This document shows, piece by piece, positions 39,025 to 45,035 of a stretch of DNA of 45,035 bases. A model generated the notes under the pieces. The model did no database searches. It was given only the letters and a program-made list of their open reading frames with translations, and was not told where the DNA came from. This stretch comes from Candidatus Bathyarchaeota archaeon. GTDB lineage: Archaea > Thermoproteota > Bathyarchaeia > Bathyarchaeales > WUQV01. The first letter of the stretch is position 1. Each line of letters begins with the position of its first letter. The DNA is taken from positions 1 through 45,035 of the forward strand of contig JAGGVF010000021.1 in NCBI GenBank assembly GCA_021158125.1. Reading direction: 5' to 3'. A program made the position numbers and the translations under genes.

Positions 39025-39567
39025 CTAGAATAAATCCCATATTGACTCTTCTTTTTTCTTTCTTTTACGCTTCGTTTTACTTGTTTTCCTTGTAGTCTTC
39101 TTCTTTCGAGCAGTTTTTCTTGACTTTGCTGTTTTCTTAGATGTTTTCTTTTTCGTTTTTCTGGTTGAAGTTTTCTTTTTAGTTGCTCTTTTCTTCGTTT
39201 TGGTTGCCTTTCTGCTTGATTTCTTCTTTGTCTTTCTTTTGCTTGTTGTCTTTTTTCTTGTTGTTTTGAGTTTTTCTGGTTTTATTGCGACAAGTTTCCT
39301 CCTTTTTACAACAAAGCCCCAAAAATCTTCTTCTTTCACGATTTTCCATTTATGAAGTTTGCTATGACAGTTTGGACATACTACTATAAGGTTTGAGAGC
39401 TTATTGTTTCTTGGGTTTCCGTCTTTATGATGTATATGAGGTTTAACATCATGCTTGGCAAAATCAAAACCGCAAATCTCACATCTTCCACGACTTCTAG
39501 CAATAACCTTCTTTTGAATGCTTACAGGAATAGGTTTCCTTCGAGGTTCTTCCCACAAGTCAAACAT
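39025..39567 (-). CDS. HNH endonuclease with long histone-H1-like basic tail
   Basis: A 180-residue protein in three parts. Residues 15-75 are an HNH nuclease domain with C29/C32 and C64/C67 as the zinc knuckle, HIHHKDGNPRNNKLSNL supplying H46/H47 and the Asn, and H68/H72. Residues of about 97-172 are almost only Lys, Arg, Thr, Ser and Ala, resembling linker-histone tails. The last seven residues, ESIWDLF, are acidic/hydrophobic again. HNH enzymes nick or cut DNA in defence, recombination or packaging. The basic tail should hold the protein on DNA or RNA. It probably has its own leaderless promoter (ACTATATATAAT 18-29 nt before the ATG). Confidence 0.85.
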   Translation of the reverse strand: MFDLWEEPRRKPIPVSIQKKVIARSRGRCEICGFDFAKHDVKPHIHHKDGNPRNNKLSNLIVVCPNCHSKLHKWKIVKEEDFWGFVVKRRKLVAIKPEKLKTTRKKTTSKRKTKKKSSRKATKTKKRATKKKTSTRKTKKKTSKKTAKSRKTARKKKTTRKTSKTKRKRKKKEESIWDLF

Positions 39568-39584
39568 GAATAAAAATTGTTCAG

Positions 39585-39596
39585 TTATTATATATA
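39585..39596 (-). promoter_or_regulatory. TATA box for the leaderless HNH gene
   Basis: Read on the minus strand, ACTATATATAAT is centred about 24 nt before the ATG at 39567. It directly follows the stop of the zinc-ribbon gene and no ribosome binding site lies in between. Confidence 0.55.
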
Positions 39597-39599
39597 GTT

Positions 39600-39779
39600 T
39601 TAATCGTAATCCTTGCTTGTCTTCCTTTTATAATGTCTCGCTACCATTCTTACTCTTTTATGGCATGATGGACAGATGGGATAGCCCTTCTTATTGCGTT
39701 CAGCCTTGTCTTTAGGTATCCATTTTTGACATTGCGTGCACCAATAAAAATAGTCGTATTTTGGATAGGTTGAAGCCAA
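39600..39779 (-). CDS. Small zinc-ribbon protein of the mobile element
   Basis: A protein of 59 residues (63 if the GTG at 39791 is used) with two CxxC knuckles, WCTQCQKW and CPSCHKRV, spaced 21 residues apart, and a basic C-terminal tail (RHYKRKTSKDYD). I prefer the TTG at 39779 because AGAGGTGA lies 7 nt upstream. It is the first gene of the minus-strand cluster and probably a DNA-binding regulator; that is inferred from size and motif. Confidence 0.72.
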   Translation of the reverse strand: MASTYPKYDYFYWCTQCQKWIPKDKAERNKKGYPICPSCHKRVRMVARHYKRKTSKDYD

Positions 39780-40125
39780 TGCACATTTCACCTCTCAAGT
39801 CTAAACATGGAGAGGTTTCTCTATACAAATTAAAATTGAAAAGGTTCTATTTAAATTGAATGATGAAACCTCTTCTTTTTTATATTTTAATGTAAATTGA
39901 AAATCGTAAGTCTTAAGATATTTTCTTCCTTCTTTCTAGAATTCATACGCACAATCGAGTTTTTTAGCGTTTTATAAGGTAAATTGCCGAAAGAAGAAAG
40001 GATTTTTCTTTCTTAAATTTAACTTTTACAACGGCTTTTGCAAAAAAAGAGGCTAAAAATAGCCTAATAAACGTCTAGCTCTTTATTTTGTCTTGTTTCA
40101 AGGCTTTGCTAAAGGAGGCTGGAGA
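39780..40125. other. AT-rich divergent intergenic region with two hairpins
   Basis: This gap separates the minus-strand cluster from the plus-strand replication-like operon. It contains a hairpin AAGAAAG/CTTTCTT (39994-40000 and 40008-40014) and a second, AGGCTA/TAGCCT with a four-base loop (40050-40055 and 40060-40065). TTTATTTTG at 40082-40090 is a TATA candidate for the plus operon, whose first gene has AAAGGAGG at 40111-40118. T-rich runs could end transcription from either side. It is a possible regulatory or origin region of the element; no iterons were found in it. Confidence 0.4.
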
Positions 40126-40623
40126 ATGAGAAAATGGATTTGCGATGCATGTGGAAGGGAAGTTCCCAACAATGAAATCGTAAGCCTAGTAGCTATTAAC
40201 TGCAATGGTGCTCAAGTTGAAATGCTTGGAGATTATTGTCATAATTGCTACATTGAAATTAAGGAATCTACGGAAAAATTCAAGGATTCTCGCAAAAACT
40301 TACCTAAAAATGCTGAAAACAGCTTCTTAGATTATAACGGTAAGGTTGTTGCGAGAGTTCTGAAAGGCGAGGATAGAATTAGCGTTTATCCAATTGCAAG
40401 CCTTCAAGTTCCAATGGATTCGAAGCCTATTGGATGGCTTAAGAATGAACCATTGGAATCTTGTTCAGAAAAGCATGGCATAAAATTCCGTTTTGAGGAA
40501 AATAATGGCATTCTAAAGGCTGTTCATTTGGAAGGTGAAAAGGCTGAGCTTGAAAAACTTTTGAAGCCTATTGCATGGGCTTTAGCGAAAGCTTCCGAGA
40601 GGGCTAACCATGAAGACAACTAG
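40126..40623 (+). CDS. Zinc-ribbon-containing protein of the mobile element, unknown function
   Basis: A 165-residue protein. The N-terminus holds a zinc ribbon with CDAC (residues 6-9) and CHNC about 30 residues later. After a charged linker comes an alpha/beta domain of about 90 residues (VARVLKGEDRISVYPIASLQVP...). I do not recognise this second domain. The ATG at 40126 follows AAAGGAGG; an upstream in-frame start at 40093 would lie before that site. It is the first gene of a five-gene or longer coupled operon and overlaps the next gene by 14 bp. Confidence 0.75.
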   Translation: MRKWICDACGREVPNNEIVSLVAINCNGAQVEMLGDYCHNCYIEIKESTEKFKDSRKNLPKNAENSFLDYNGKVVARVLKGEDRISVYPIASLQVPMDSKPIGWLKNEPLESCSEKHGIKFRFEENNGILKAVHLEGEKAELEKLLKPIAWALAKASERANHEDN

Positions 40624-40978
40624 AAATAGGAAGCCCAAATATGCGAATCACGTTATTAAGGAATTGTTTAGTTTGGATTCTGCTTGTTTTCTGCTTAAGG
40701 ATAATGGAAATTACGTTTTTCAGATTTCGGATAGGTATTCTCCTATTGCGGAAGGAGAGAATCCGCAAGCTGTCATCTCTATAATCAATAATGCGAAGCG
40801 AGGCATTCAGCTACGCTTGGCAATTAGAGGAAACTTCCATTTTGAAGTTCCATGCTACTATGTTAAGCACCCTACAAGCTGGCTTGAATGGGCTTGGATT
40901 CTGTTTCCTTTAGAGGAAATCTCACATTTACACGCTTTCCTTGTGGAAAATGCGAGGTTTTGGAGGTTGAATTCATGA
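40610..40978 (+). CDS. Mobile-element protein of unknown function
   Basis: A 122-residue alpha/beta protein that I do not recognise (start MKTTRNRKPKYANHVIKELF). No metal, nucleotide-binding or membrane motif is visible; it contains a Trp-rich stretch around SWLEWAWILFPLEE. Its start lies inside the end of the zinc-ribbon gene and its stop overlaps the ATG of the next gene (ATGA), so it is translated with both. Confidence 0.7.
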   Translation: MKTTRNRKPKYANHVIKELFSLDSACFLLKDNGNYVFQISDRYSPIAEGENPQAVISIINNAKRGIQLRLAIRGNFHFEVPCYYVKHPTSWLEWAWILFPLEEISHLHAFLVENARFWRLNS

Positions 40979-41520
40979 TTGAAGAGTTGAGAAGGGAGTT
41001 TAGGGCTTTTCTTTACGCTAAGGGCTTCCCGAAAGGAATTGATGATAAAGCTATTTTCGAGGCTGAAAGAGAAGTCATGTCTGAGGCTGTTAATGGTAAG
41101 CGATTGGCTGATGGTGATTGGCAATATGTTATAGGTGGATGTCATAGCGATGATGTTGCAGTTGTCAAGCTTCTTGCAGAGAAGCTAGGCTTGAAGCAAG
41201 GTGTAGATTGGGATTATGGCTTAGAATTGGATGATTACCATTTTGAAATAGCCTATGGCAAAAGCGAGAAAGTGTATAGGCTGATTCAACTTGTCCAGCT
41301 ATACTTTGATGCCTCTGCAGTTTTCGTGGCTGTATCTATGCGTTTAGCAGGAAAGAAGCATGTTAGCAGGGCTGAGATTCAAAAGATGTTTGCTGAAGAA
41401 TGGGAAAAGCTGGAGAGGGCGAAATATGAAGCCTTATTGAAAGTTGAGGAAGAAATTGTGAAAAAATTGAAAAAGCTGAATGGGAGTGGATGGAAGCATG
41501 GATTTTCAGAGGTTCATTGA
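40975..41520 (+). CDS. Mobile-element protein of unknown function, upstream of the ATPase
   Basis: A 181-residue protein, mixed alpha/beta in the first 110 residues and a long charged helix at the end (KMFAEEWEKLERAKYEALLKVEEEIVKKLKKL, cited here only by its ends KMFAEEW and IVKKLKKL). The ATG at 40975 has GGAGGT 8 nt upstream. Its 3' end overlaps the ATPase start by 23 bp. The coupling suggests that it works with the ATPase, for example as a loader, primase-like or single-strand-binding partner; none of these is shown by motif. Confidence 0.68.
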   Translation: MIEELRREFRAFLYAKGFPKGIDDKAIFEAEREVMSEAVNGKRLADGDWQYVIGGCHSDDVAVVKLLAEKLGLKQGVDWDYGLELDDYHFEIAYGKSEKVYRLIQLVQLYFDASAVFVAVSMRLAGKKHVSRAEIQKMFAEEWEKLERAKYEALLKVEEEIVKKLKKLNGSGWKHGFSEVH

Positions 41521-43327
41521 AATAATTTATGGAAACGATTTAATCGAGCTATTAATGAGGGATTCGGAAAGAAAAGTGAAGAGAGATGTTCATACAAAAA
41601 TATGCGTGTTTCTCACGGCTCTTTCAACATATACTGGAAAGCCTCTCAACCTATTCCTTAAAGGAGAGAGTGGATTAGGCAAAAGCTACAATGCCGTTCA
41701 GATGACTCGATACTTCCCCAAAGAAGATGTTTGGCTTCTAGGATACCTTTCACCTAAATCTTTAATTCACGATTATGGAGAACTTTGTGATGAATATGGA
41801 AATCCAATTGACTTAAACTTGAAGCCTATTAAACCTAAGAAAAGTGATTTTGAAAGTAAAGAGGCTTATGAAGAGGCTTTAATGCAATATAAAGAGCAAA
41901 TTCAAGAATGGAAAGAAAGACTTCAAAACAGCTATTGGCTTATTCGCTTATGGAACAAAATCCTAGTTTTCCTAGAAGTTCCCGAAAAAGATACGTTCAA
42001 AAGGTTATTGCCAATTTTAAGCCATGATTCAGAAAAAATATCGTATAAATTTGTAGATAAAACTGAAAAGGGACAGCTTAGAACAGCTAGAGTAGTTATT
42101 GAAGGATTTCCAGCTACGATTTTCCTTACAACTTCAAGGCGATATTTAGAGGAGCTTTCAACTAGAAGCCTAACGGTAACGCCTGAATTTTCAAGCGAAA
42201 AGTTCAGAGAAGCCAATGAATTGGCTAATTTGAAGGCTTCAGCTCCATTCGAGTTTGAATATGAAACTGAGGAATTTCATGCCTTAAGCATGCTAGTTAG
42301 AATAATTAAAGCCTTGATGCAGTCAAGAAACATGGATGTCATAATTCCATTCCTGAACTTGCATGAAATATTTCCATGCGAAATAGCTAGGGACATGAGG
42401 GATTTCAACCATTTCCTTGAGCTTATAAGGGCTATCACAATTTTCAACATTTTAAAGAGACCGTTAGTTGAAATAAACGGAAAATGGTATGTTCTTTCAA
42501 GTGTTAAGGATGTTGAGAAAGCCCTTGAAATCTTTCAGAGAATATGGGAGACGACAAGAACTGGAACTGAAGAAAAAGCTCTGAATTTTTATCATGAAAT
42601 CGTTGTCAAAAAAGACAAATGGTATCTGTCTGAACTGACAACTGAATATAATAAAACTCACAAAAAGAAGCTTAGTTCAAGGCGTATTGCAGAAATAATG
42701 AAAACTCTAAGTGAAATCGGTTACGTTGATATAGCTAAAGATGAAGTGGATAAGAGGCTTAACGTTTACATTCCGTTAGTTAAGGAAGATACAGAAAAAT
42801 TGCGAATTCCCGCGATTTCAGAAACCGCAATATCTTTAAGCTCTAAACTTGAAGAGGGCTTCAAAAAATGGCTAGAAAAATATTGCGGAAGTCATGTCTT
42901 CGGAATAATACATTTAATTTCAGAAACACAATGGGAAATCCTACACATCAGCCTAGAAGAAGCCTCCAATATAGTATTAGGTAAGAAAGAGCTGAAGCCT
43001 CACAAAGAAAAAATTGATATTGTATCGGTAACACCACTTCCGCAATATTTCTCTGAGGAAGATTTAAGCTTTAAATCGGAAAACAAGCCCGAAAATACCG
43101 CGATTTCTGAAACCGCAATAATTTCTAATCTAAGCGAAAATCAAAATCAAAACCAGAAAATAAGCTCAGAATTATTGCGGTTTCCAAAATCGCAACATTT
43201 ACATAATAATTTGAATGGTTTACTTCAATGCGATATATGTGCAAGAAATGGCAAACACATGTTTTTCGGTTCTCAGTATGATTTGGAATTGCATAAAATG
43301 AGGGTTCATGGAGTTGGTAATGCATGA
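41498..43327 (+). CDS. P-loop ATPase, candidate replication helicase/initiator of the element
   Basis: A 609-residue protein from the ATG at 41498. The Walker A motif GESGLGKS is at residues 56-63 after LFLK; a candidate Walker B is KILVFLEVPE around residue 150, followed by the LPILSHDSEKISYK stretch and a sensor-like IFLTTSRR. Residues of about 350-420 look like a winged helix (YLSELTTEYNKTHKKKLSSRRIAEIM, mentioned by position). The C-terminus has a C2H2-like finger (CDICARNG...HKMRVH). This architecture suits a replication initiator or helicase of a plasmid or virus, but no family is certain. An alternative ATG at 41480 exists. The gene contains inverted repeats near its 3' end. Confidence 0.75.
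   Translation: MDFQRFIEIIYGNDLIELLMRDSERKVKRDVHTKICVFLTALSTYTGKPLNLFLKGESGLGKSYNAVQMTRYFPKEDVWLLGYLSPKSLIHDYGELCDEYGNPIDLNLKPIKPKKSDFESKEAYEEALMQYKEQIQEWKERLQNSYWLIRLWNKILVFLEVPEKDTFKRLLPILSHDSEKISYKFVDKTEKGQLRTARVVIEGFPATIFLTTSRRYLEELSTRSLTVTPEFSSEKFREANELANLKASAPFEFEYETEEFHALSMLVRIIKALMQSRNMDVIIPFLNLHEIFPCEIARDMRDFNHFLELIRAITIFNILKRPLVEINGKWYVLSSVKDVEKALEIFQRIWETTRTGTEEKALNFYHEIVVKKDKWYLSELTTEYNKTHKKKLSSRRIAEIMKTLSEIGYVDIAKDEVDKRLNVYIPLVKEDTEKLRIPAISETAISLSSKLEEGFKKWLEKYCGSHVFGIIHLISETQWEILHISLEEASNIVLGKKELKPHKEKIDIVSVTPLPQYFSEEDLSFKSENKPENTAISETAIISNLSENQNQNQKISSELLRFPKSQHLHNNLNGLLQCDICARNGKHMFFGSQYDLELHKMRVHGVGNA
42812..42832 (+). repeat. First copy of a 21-bp iteron-like motif inside the ATPase gene
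   Basis: GCGATTTCAGAAACCGCAAT at 42812-42831 matches GCGATTTCTGAAACCGCAAT at 43100-43119 in all but one base. Both encode the peptide AISETAI, so part of the identity reflects a repeated peptide, but the near-complete match at third codon positions also points to selection on the DNA or recent duplication. Confidence 0.7.
43100..43193 (+). repeat. Large imperfect inverted repeat (24-bp arms) inside the ATPase gene
   Basis: The left arm 43100-43123 and right arm 43170-43193 are complementary at 22 of 24 positions, including a perfect 15-bp block (GAAACCGCAATAATT at 43109-43123 and its complement at 43170-43184). The loop is 46 bp. With the copy at 42812 the motif occurs three times, once inverted. 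Such arrays are typical binding sites of a replication initiator or partition protein. Confidence 0.75.
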
Positions 43328-43443
43328 TATTCAAATTTACCCTAGAAGGCATTCTCATCCTTATAGGCTTATGGGCTGTAGCCCTCTTCATGTTTTGGCT
43401 ACTTTTTAGATACGCTTTGAGAGGTGAAGCCAAAAATGGCTAG
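43324..43443 (+). CDS. 39-residue single-pass membrane micro-protein
   Basis: The start overlaps the ATPase stop (ATGA). The product begins MIFKFTLEGILILIGLW and consists of one long hydrophobic helix (about residues 8-29) with a short basic tail (RYALRGEAKNG). Its stop overlaps the start of the next small gene. The tight coupling supports a real gene. A membrane or virion role is possible but unproven. Confidence 0.6.
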   Translation: MIFKFTLEGILILIGLWAVALFMFWLLFRYALRGEAKNG

Positions 43444-43609
43444 ATGTAAAGACGATTATGGCATTGAACCCGTATGGGTTAGCTTGGCTAAAGCTGGATA
43501 CATTGTTGAAGCCTTAATCAAGCTTCTAGAAAGCAAGCATGGAAGAAAACTCATTCGCAAACTCATAATGGAAAAAATTGAAGAGGAGGAAGCGAAAAGT
43601 GGATTTTGA
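43436..43609 (+). CDS. 57-residue soluble micro-protein
   Basis: The ATG at 43436 has GAGGTG 9 nt upstream, inside the preceding gene. The product (MARCKDDYGIEPVWVSLAKAG...) is helical and charged, ending in KLIMEKIEEEEAKSGF. I recognise no family. It overlaps both neighbours, which supports expression as part of the operon. Confidence 0.6.
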   Translation: MARCKDDYGIEPVWVSLAKAGYIVEALIKLLESKHGRKLIRKLIMEKIEEEEAKSGF

Positions 43610-43706
43610 AAGCCTCTTCATGATGATTGCCCCATTCATAGTCTTAATCATTCTATTAAGCGAAATAATCAAGTCTAAACTGAAAAAACGTAAAGCAAAG
43701 AGGTGA
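43599..43706 (+). CDS. 35-residue single-pass membrane micro-protein
   Basis: The GTG at 43599 lies inside the end of the previous gene, with GAGGAGGA 10 nt or so upstream. The product has one hydrophobic helix (LFMMIAPFIVLIILL) and a very basic tail (KSKLKKRKAKR). It ends at TGA 43704-43706, and the ribosome binding site of the next gene (GAGGTGA) covers this stop. Confidence 0.58.
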   Translation: MDFESLFMMIAPFIVLIILLSEIIKSKLKKRKAKR

Positions 43707-43715
43707 TATTGTAGA

Positions 43716-44309
43716 ATGAGGGAAGCACCAGAAGTCTTAACTGAAAAACAGTTTGAAGATTTGATTAAAGCTCCTAGAAAGCTTAGGGACAAGCTGATTC
43801 TCTGCTTTCTAGCACATGGCTTAAGAGTTAGCGAAGTCTGTGGAAAATATGCAATCCGAGTCATGGACATTAACTTTGACAGCAAGCCCATAGTCTTTAC
43901 TGTGCATGGAAAGACTAGGCGGAGAAAGAAGCGAGGAAGAGAAGGCAAACTGCGTTATGTTCCAATGCTCAGCAAGTTCCTTCCAATATTCAAAAGATTT
44001 GAGTCTAACCTTAAACGCTACATCAAAAAGAACAAGCTACAACCAGAAGATAGGCTATTCAACATTAGTGATAGACAAGTTAGGAATTTAATCAAGAAAT
44101 ACGCTAAGAAGGCTGGGATTCCAAACTGGAAGCTTGTTCATCCACACATGCTTAGGCATACATGTGCAACCCTTCTTAGAAGGAAAGGCGTTCCCTTACG
44201 CATTGTCCAGCAGATTTTAGGGCATGAAAGCATTGAGACTACTCAAATCTATGATACTGTAGCAATGTATGATGTGCTGAAAAGCCTAAAGGAGTGTGAA
44301 ATCCTATGA
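43716..44309 (+). CDS. Second tyrosine recombinase, catalytic domain only (XerC/D-like)
   Basis: A 197-residue tyrosine recombinase with the complete active site: R37 (HGLRVSEVC), K66 in the beta-hairpin (VHGKTRRRKK), H144 and R147 (HPHMLRHTCATLL), H170 (ILGHESIETT) and the nucleophile Y179 (QIYD). It lacks the usual N-terminal core-binding domain of about 90 residues and is thus much shorter than Xer or phage integrases. It differs strongly from the first integrase, especially in box II. The ATG has GAGGTGA 9 nt upstream. It could resolve dimers, invert DNA or act as an accessory integrase. Its stop overlaps the AT-hook gene. Confidence 0.9.
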   Translation: MREAPEVLTEKQFEDLIKAPRKLRDKLILCFLAHGLRVSEVCGKYAIRVMDINFDSKPIVFTVHGKTRRRKKRGREGKLRYVPMLSKFLPIFKRFESNLKRYIKKNKLQPEDRLFNISDRQVRNLIKKYAKKAGIPNWKLVHPHMLRHTCATLLRRKGVPLRIVQQILGHESIETTQIYDTVAMYDVLKSLKECEIL

Positions 44310-44518
44310 GAGAACATAGAATTAGGGTTAAAGGCGAACAAATCGAAATTCTAGAGGAAGCGTTAAAGCTATTCCTAAAACAAGAACTCGACAAAGGAGA
44401 AACCTCAAGATTTGAAAAGGCACTTGAGCTTTATGACAGAGTAAACTTGATTAGAATGGGCTTTCGTCCAAAAGGTGGGCGTCCAAGAAAAGTGAAACCG
44501 AATAAAGCCCTAAAATAG
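44306..44518 (+). CDS. Small AT-hook-like DNA-binding protein
   Basis: A 70-residue basic protein. The first 45 residues are helical (EQIEILEEALKLFLKQEL), and the C-terminus has an AT-hook-like motif PKGGRPRKVKPNK with the G-R-P core at residues 58-60. It overlaps the recombinase stop by 4 bp, so the two are made together; an accessory or directionality factor for the recombinase is a reasonable guess. A 20-bp inverted repeat 33 bp after its stop may be its or a regulator's binding site. Confidence 0.7.
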   Translation: MREHRIRVKGEQIEILEEALKLFLKQELDKGETSRFEKALELYDRVNLIRMGFRPKGGRPRKVKPNKALK

Positions 44519-44859
44519 AGGCGTTTCTGTCTATTCAGCCTTCAAATTTGCGTATACAATTTTGTATACGTTCATCCGCATAAAATACAACCAAATTATA
44601 TTACACTTCTGCTTTGCAGACATTAAATTTCAACATTAAAAATGATGAAAAAACGAATACGACAAAAACCAGCCTAAACGCTTCTTTCAAGAAAATAGGC
44701 AAGGAAAAAGCTTAATTCGACAAGTCAAGTATTCGCCTAACCATAAACTTTCACGTTGAGACATGCCATTCTGCAACCAGACTTCCGAAAATATGGAAAA
44801 ACGGAAATAGCAATTTGTTCGCCTATTTTCTAGGGAAGGGTTGTTCATTATTGAAGGCT
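44519..44859. other. Intergenic region at the right side of the element
   Basis: Apart from the 9-bp inverted repeat at 44551-44570, this 341-bp stretch contains AGAAAATAGGC (44690-44700) and its complement GCCTATTTTCT (44821-44831), which may be chance. No tRNA, second copy of the tRNA-Leu 3' end or credible gene was found. Confidence 0.4.
44551..44570. repeat. Perfect 9-bp inverted repeat, operator- or crossover-like
   Basis: CGTATACAA-TT-TTGTATACG has perfect 9-bp arms with a 2-bp spacer. The symmetry suits a dimeric DNA-binding protein, or two recombinase half-sites that are unusually close. It lies 33 bp after the AT-hook gene stop in non-coding DNA. Confidence 0.7.
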
Positions 44860-45035
44860 TTAAATCTCCTCTATTTCTACGCCATATTTTTCGTCGAACC
44901 ATTTGTTGAAGTATCTGAAGAGGGCTTCCATCAAATCTTCAAGCTCATTCTCGTTTACGCCTTCCAAATCCATTATTGAGTCGAGAACTGAGAAGGGAAC
45001 TTCACGCCAAAACTGTCCGAAAAGCTTGAGGGAAG
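44860..45035 (-). CDS. Partial unknown protein (C-terminal 58 residues)
   Basis: The minus-strand frame is open from the window end to a TAA at 44862-44860 and reads SLKLFGQFWREVPFSV and onward to KWFDEKYGVEIEEI. The acidic, helical composition and the clean frame support a real gene whose start is outside the window. I do not recognise it and cannot say whether it belongs to the element or the chromosome. Confidence 0.6.
   Translation of the reverse strand, partial: SLKLFGQFWREVPFSVLDSIMDLEGVNENELEDLMEALFRYFNKWFDEKYGVEIEEI

Noticed and set aside
44690-44831. 11-bp inverted repeat AGAAAATAGGC/GCCTATTTTCT as transposon ends
   Set aside because: The arms enclose only about 120 bp without a gene, and there is no target duplication visible; chance in AT-rich DNA is likely.
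44519-44859. Right attachment site (copy of the tRNA-Leu 3' end)
   Set aside because: No GTTCAAATCCCAC-like stretch is present here or elsewhere right of the integrase in the window.
44687-44902. Minus-strand 71-residue frame overlapping the partial gene at the window end
   Set aside because: Its composition is unlike a folded protein, and it overlaps the clearly better frame that ends at 44860.
1-45035. CRISPR array or insertion sequence
   Set aside because: No regularly spaced direct repeats and no transposase motif (DDE, HUH or serine recombinase) were seen.

Overview
The window is archaeal. It encodes a tail-less archaeal histone, ribosomal protein S17e, an F420 biosynthesis enzyme (CofE), both phosphomevalonate dehydratase (aconitase X) subunits of the archaeal mevalonate route, a UPF0147 protein and an SSSCA1/p27-type zinc protein. 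Upstream of many genes there are TATA-like boxes, and the ribosome binding sites are GGAGG-type. An uncultured Thermoproteota/TACK lineage such as Bathyarchaeia fits best, but this is inferred from gene content only.

Layout. 1-11.7 kb is housekeeping: the end of an M24 peptidase, an ABC-2 exporter operon, the histone, a TatD-like hydrolase, S17e, then a tight operon of a HEPN-like protein, a ParB/SerK-like protein, a ubiquitin-like MoaD/ThiS protein and CofE, followed by an ECF-type S component, a cysteine-rich radical SAM protein, a membrane-anchored helix-hairpin-helix protein, a PPC-domain protein and an aminotransferase. 11.8-23.0 kb holds two divergent operons that together encode one large membrane complex: A-B-C-D-H-I plus an FrhB-like F420 subunit fused to a CBS pair on the minus strand, and J1-J2-K-N-L-M on the plus strand. 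The D and B subunits carry intact [NiFe]-hydrogenase motifs rather than the degenerate sites of complex I or Fpo. The complex is therefore best read as an ion-pumping group 4 [NiFe] hydrogenase with a full complex-I membrane arm and a probable F420 entry module, plausibly exchanging electrons between F420H2 and protons/H2.

23.1-36.4 kb is again chromosomal: tRNA-Glu(UUC), a 1240-residue GT-C/YfhO-like membrane protein with a discoidin-like domain, phosphomevalonate dehydratase, an HD phosphohydrolase, thymidylate kinase, SSSCA1, UPF0147, a FAD protein, a fucose-isomerase-like protein, and purE (class II type) with purC.

From tRNA-Leu(CAG) at 36.45 kb the content changes to an integrated mobile element, about 8 kb or longer. 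Its first tyrosine-integrase frame begins inside the 3' end of the tRNA. Behind it are minus-strand genes (C2H2-like finger, membrane proteins, HNH nuclease with a histone-H1-like tail, zinc ribbon), several with TATA boxes about 25 nt before an ATG, which suggests leaderless mRNAs. A plus-strand operon follows (zinc ribbon, two unknown proteins, a P-loop ATPase with internal inverted repeats, three micro-proteins, a second tyrosine recombinase and an AT-hook protein). A decayed copy of the 3' end of the first integrase lies about 0.9 kb downstream of it, so the element probably has a composite history. No right attachment site was found in the window. The window ends in a partial unknown gene.
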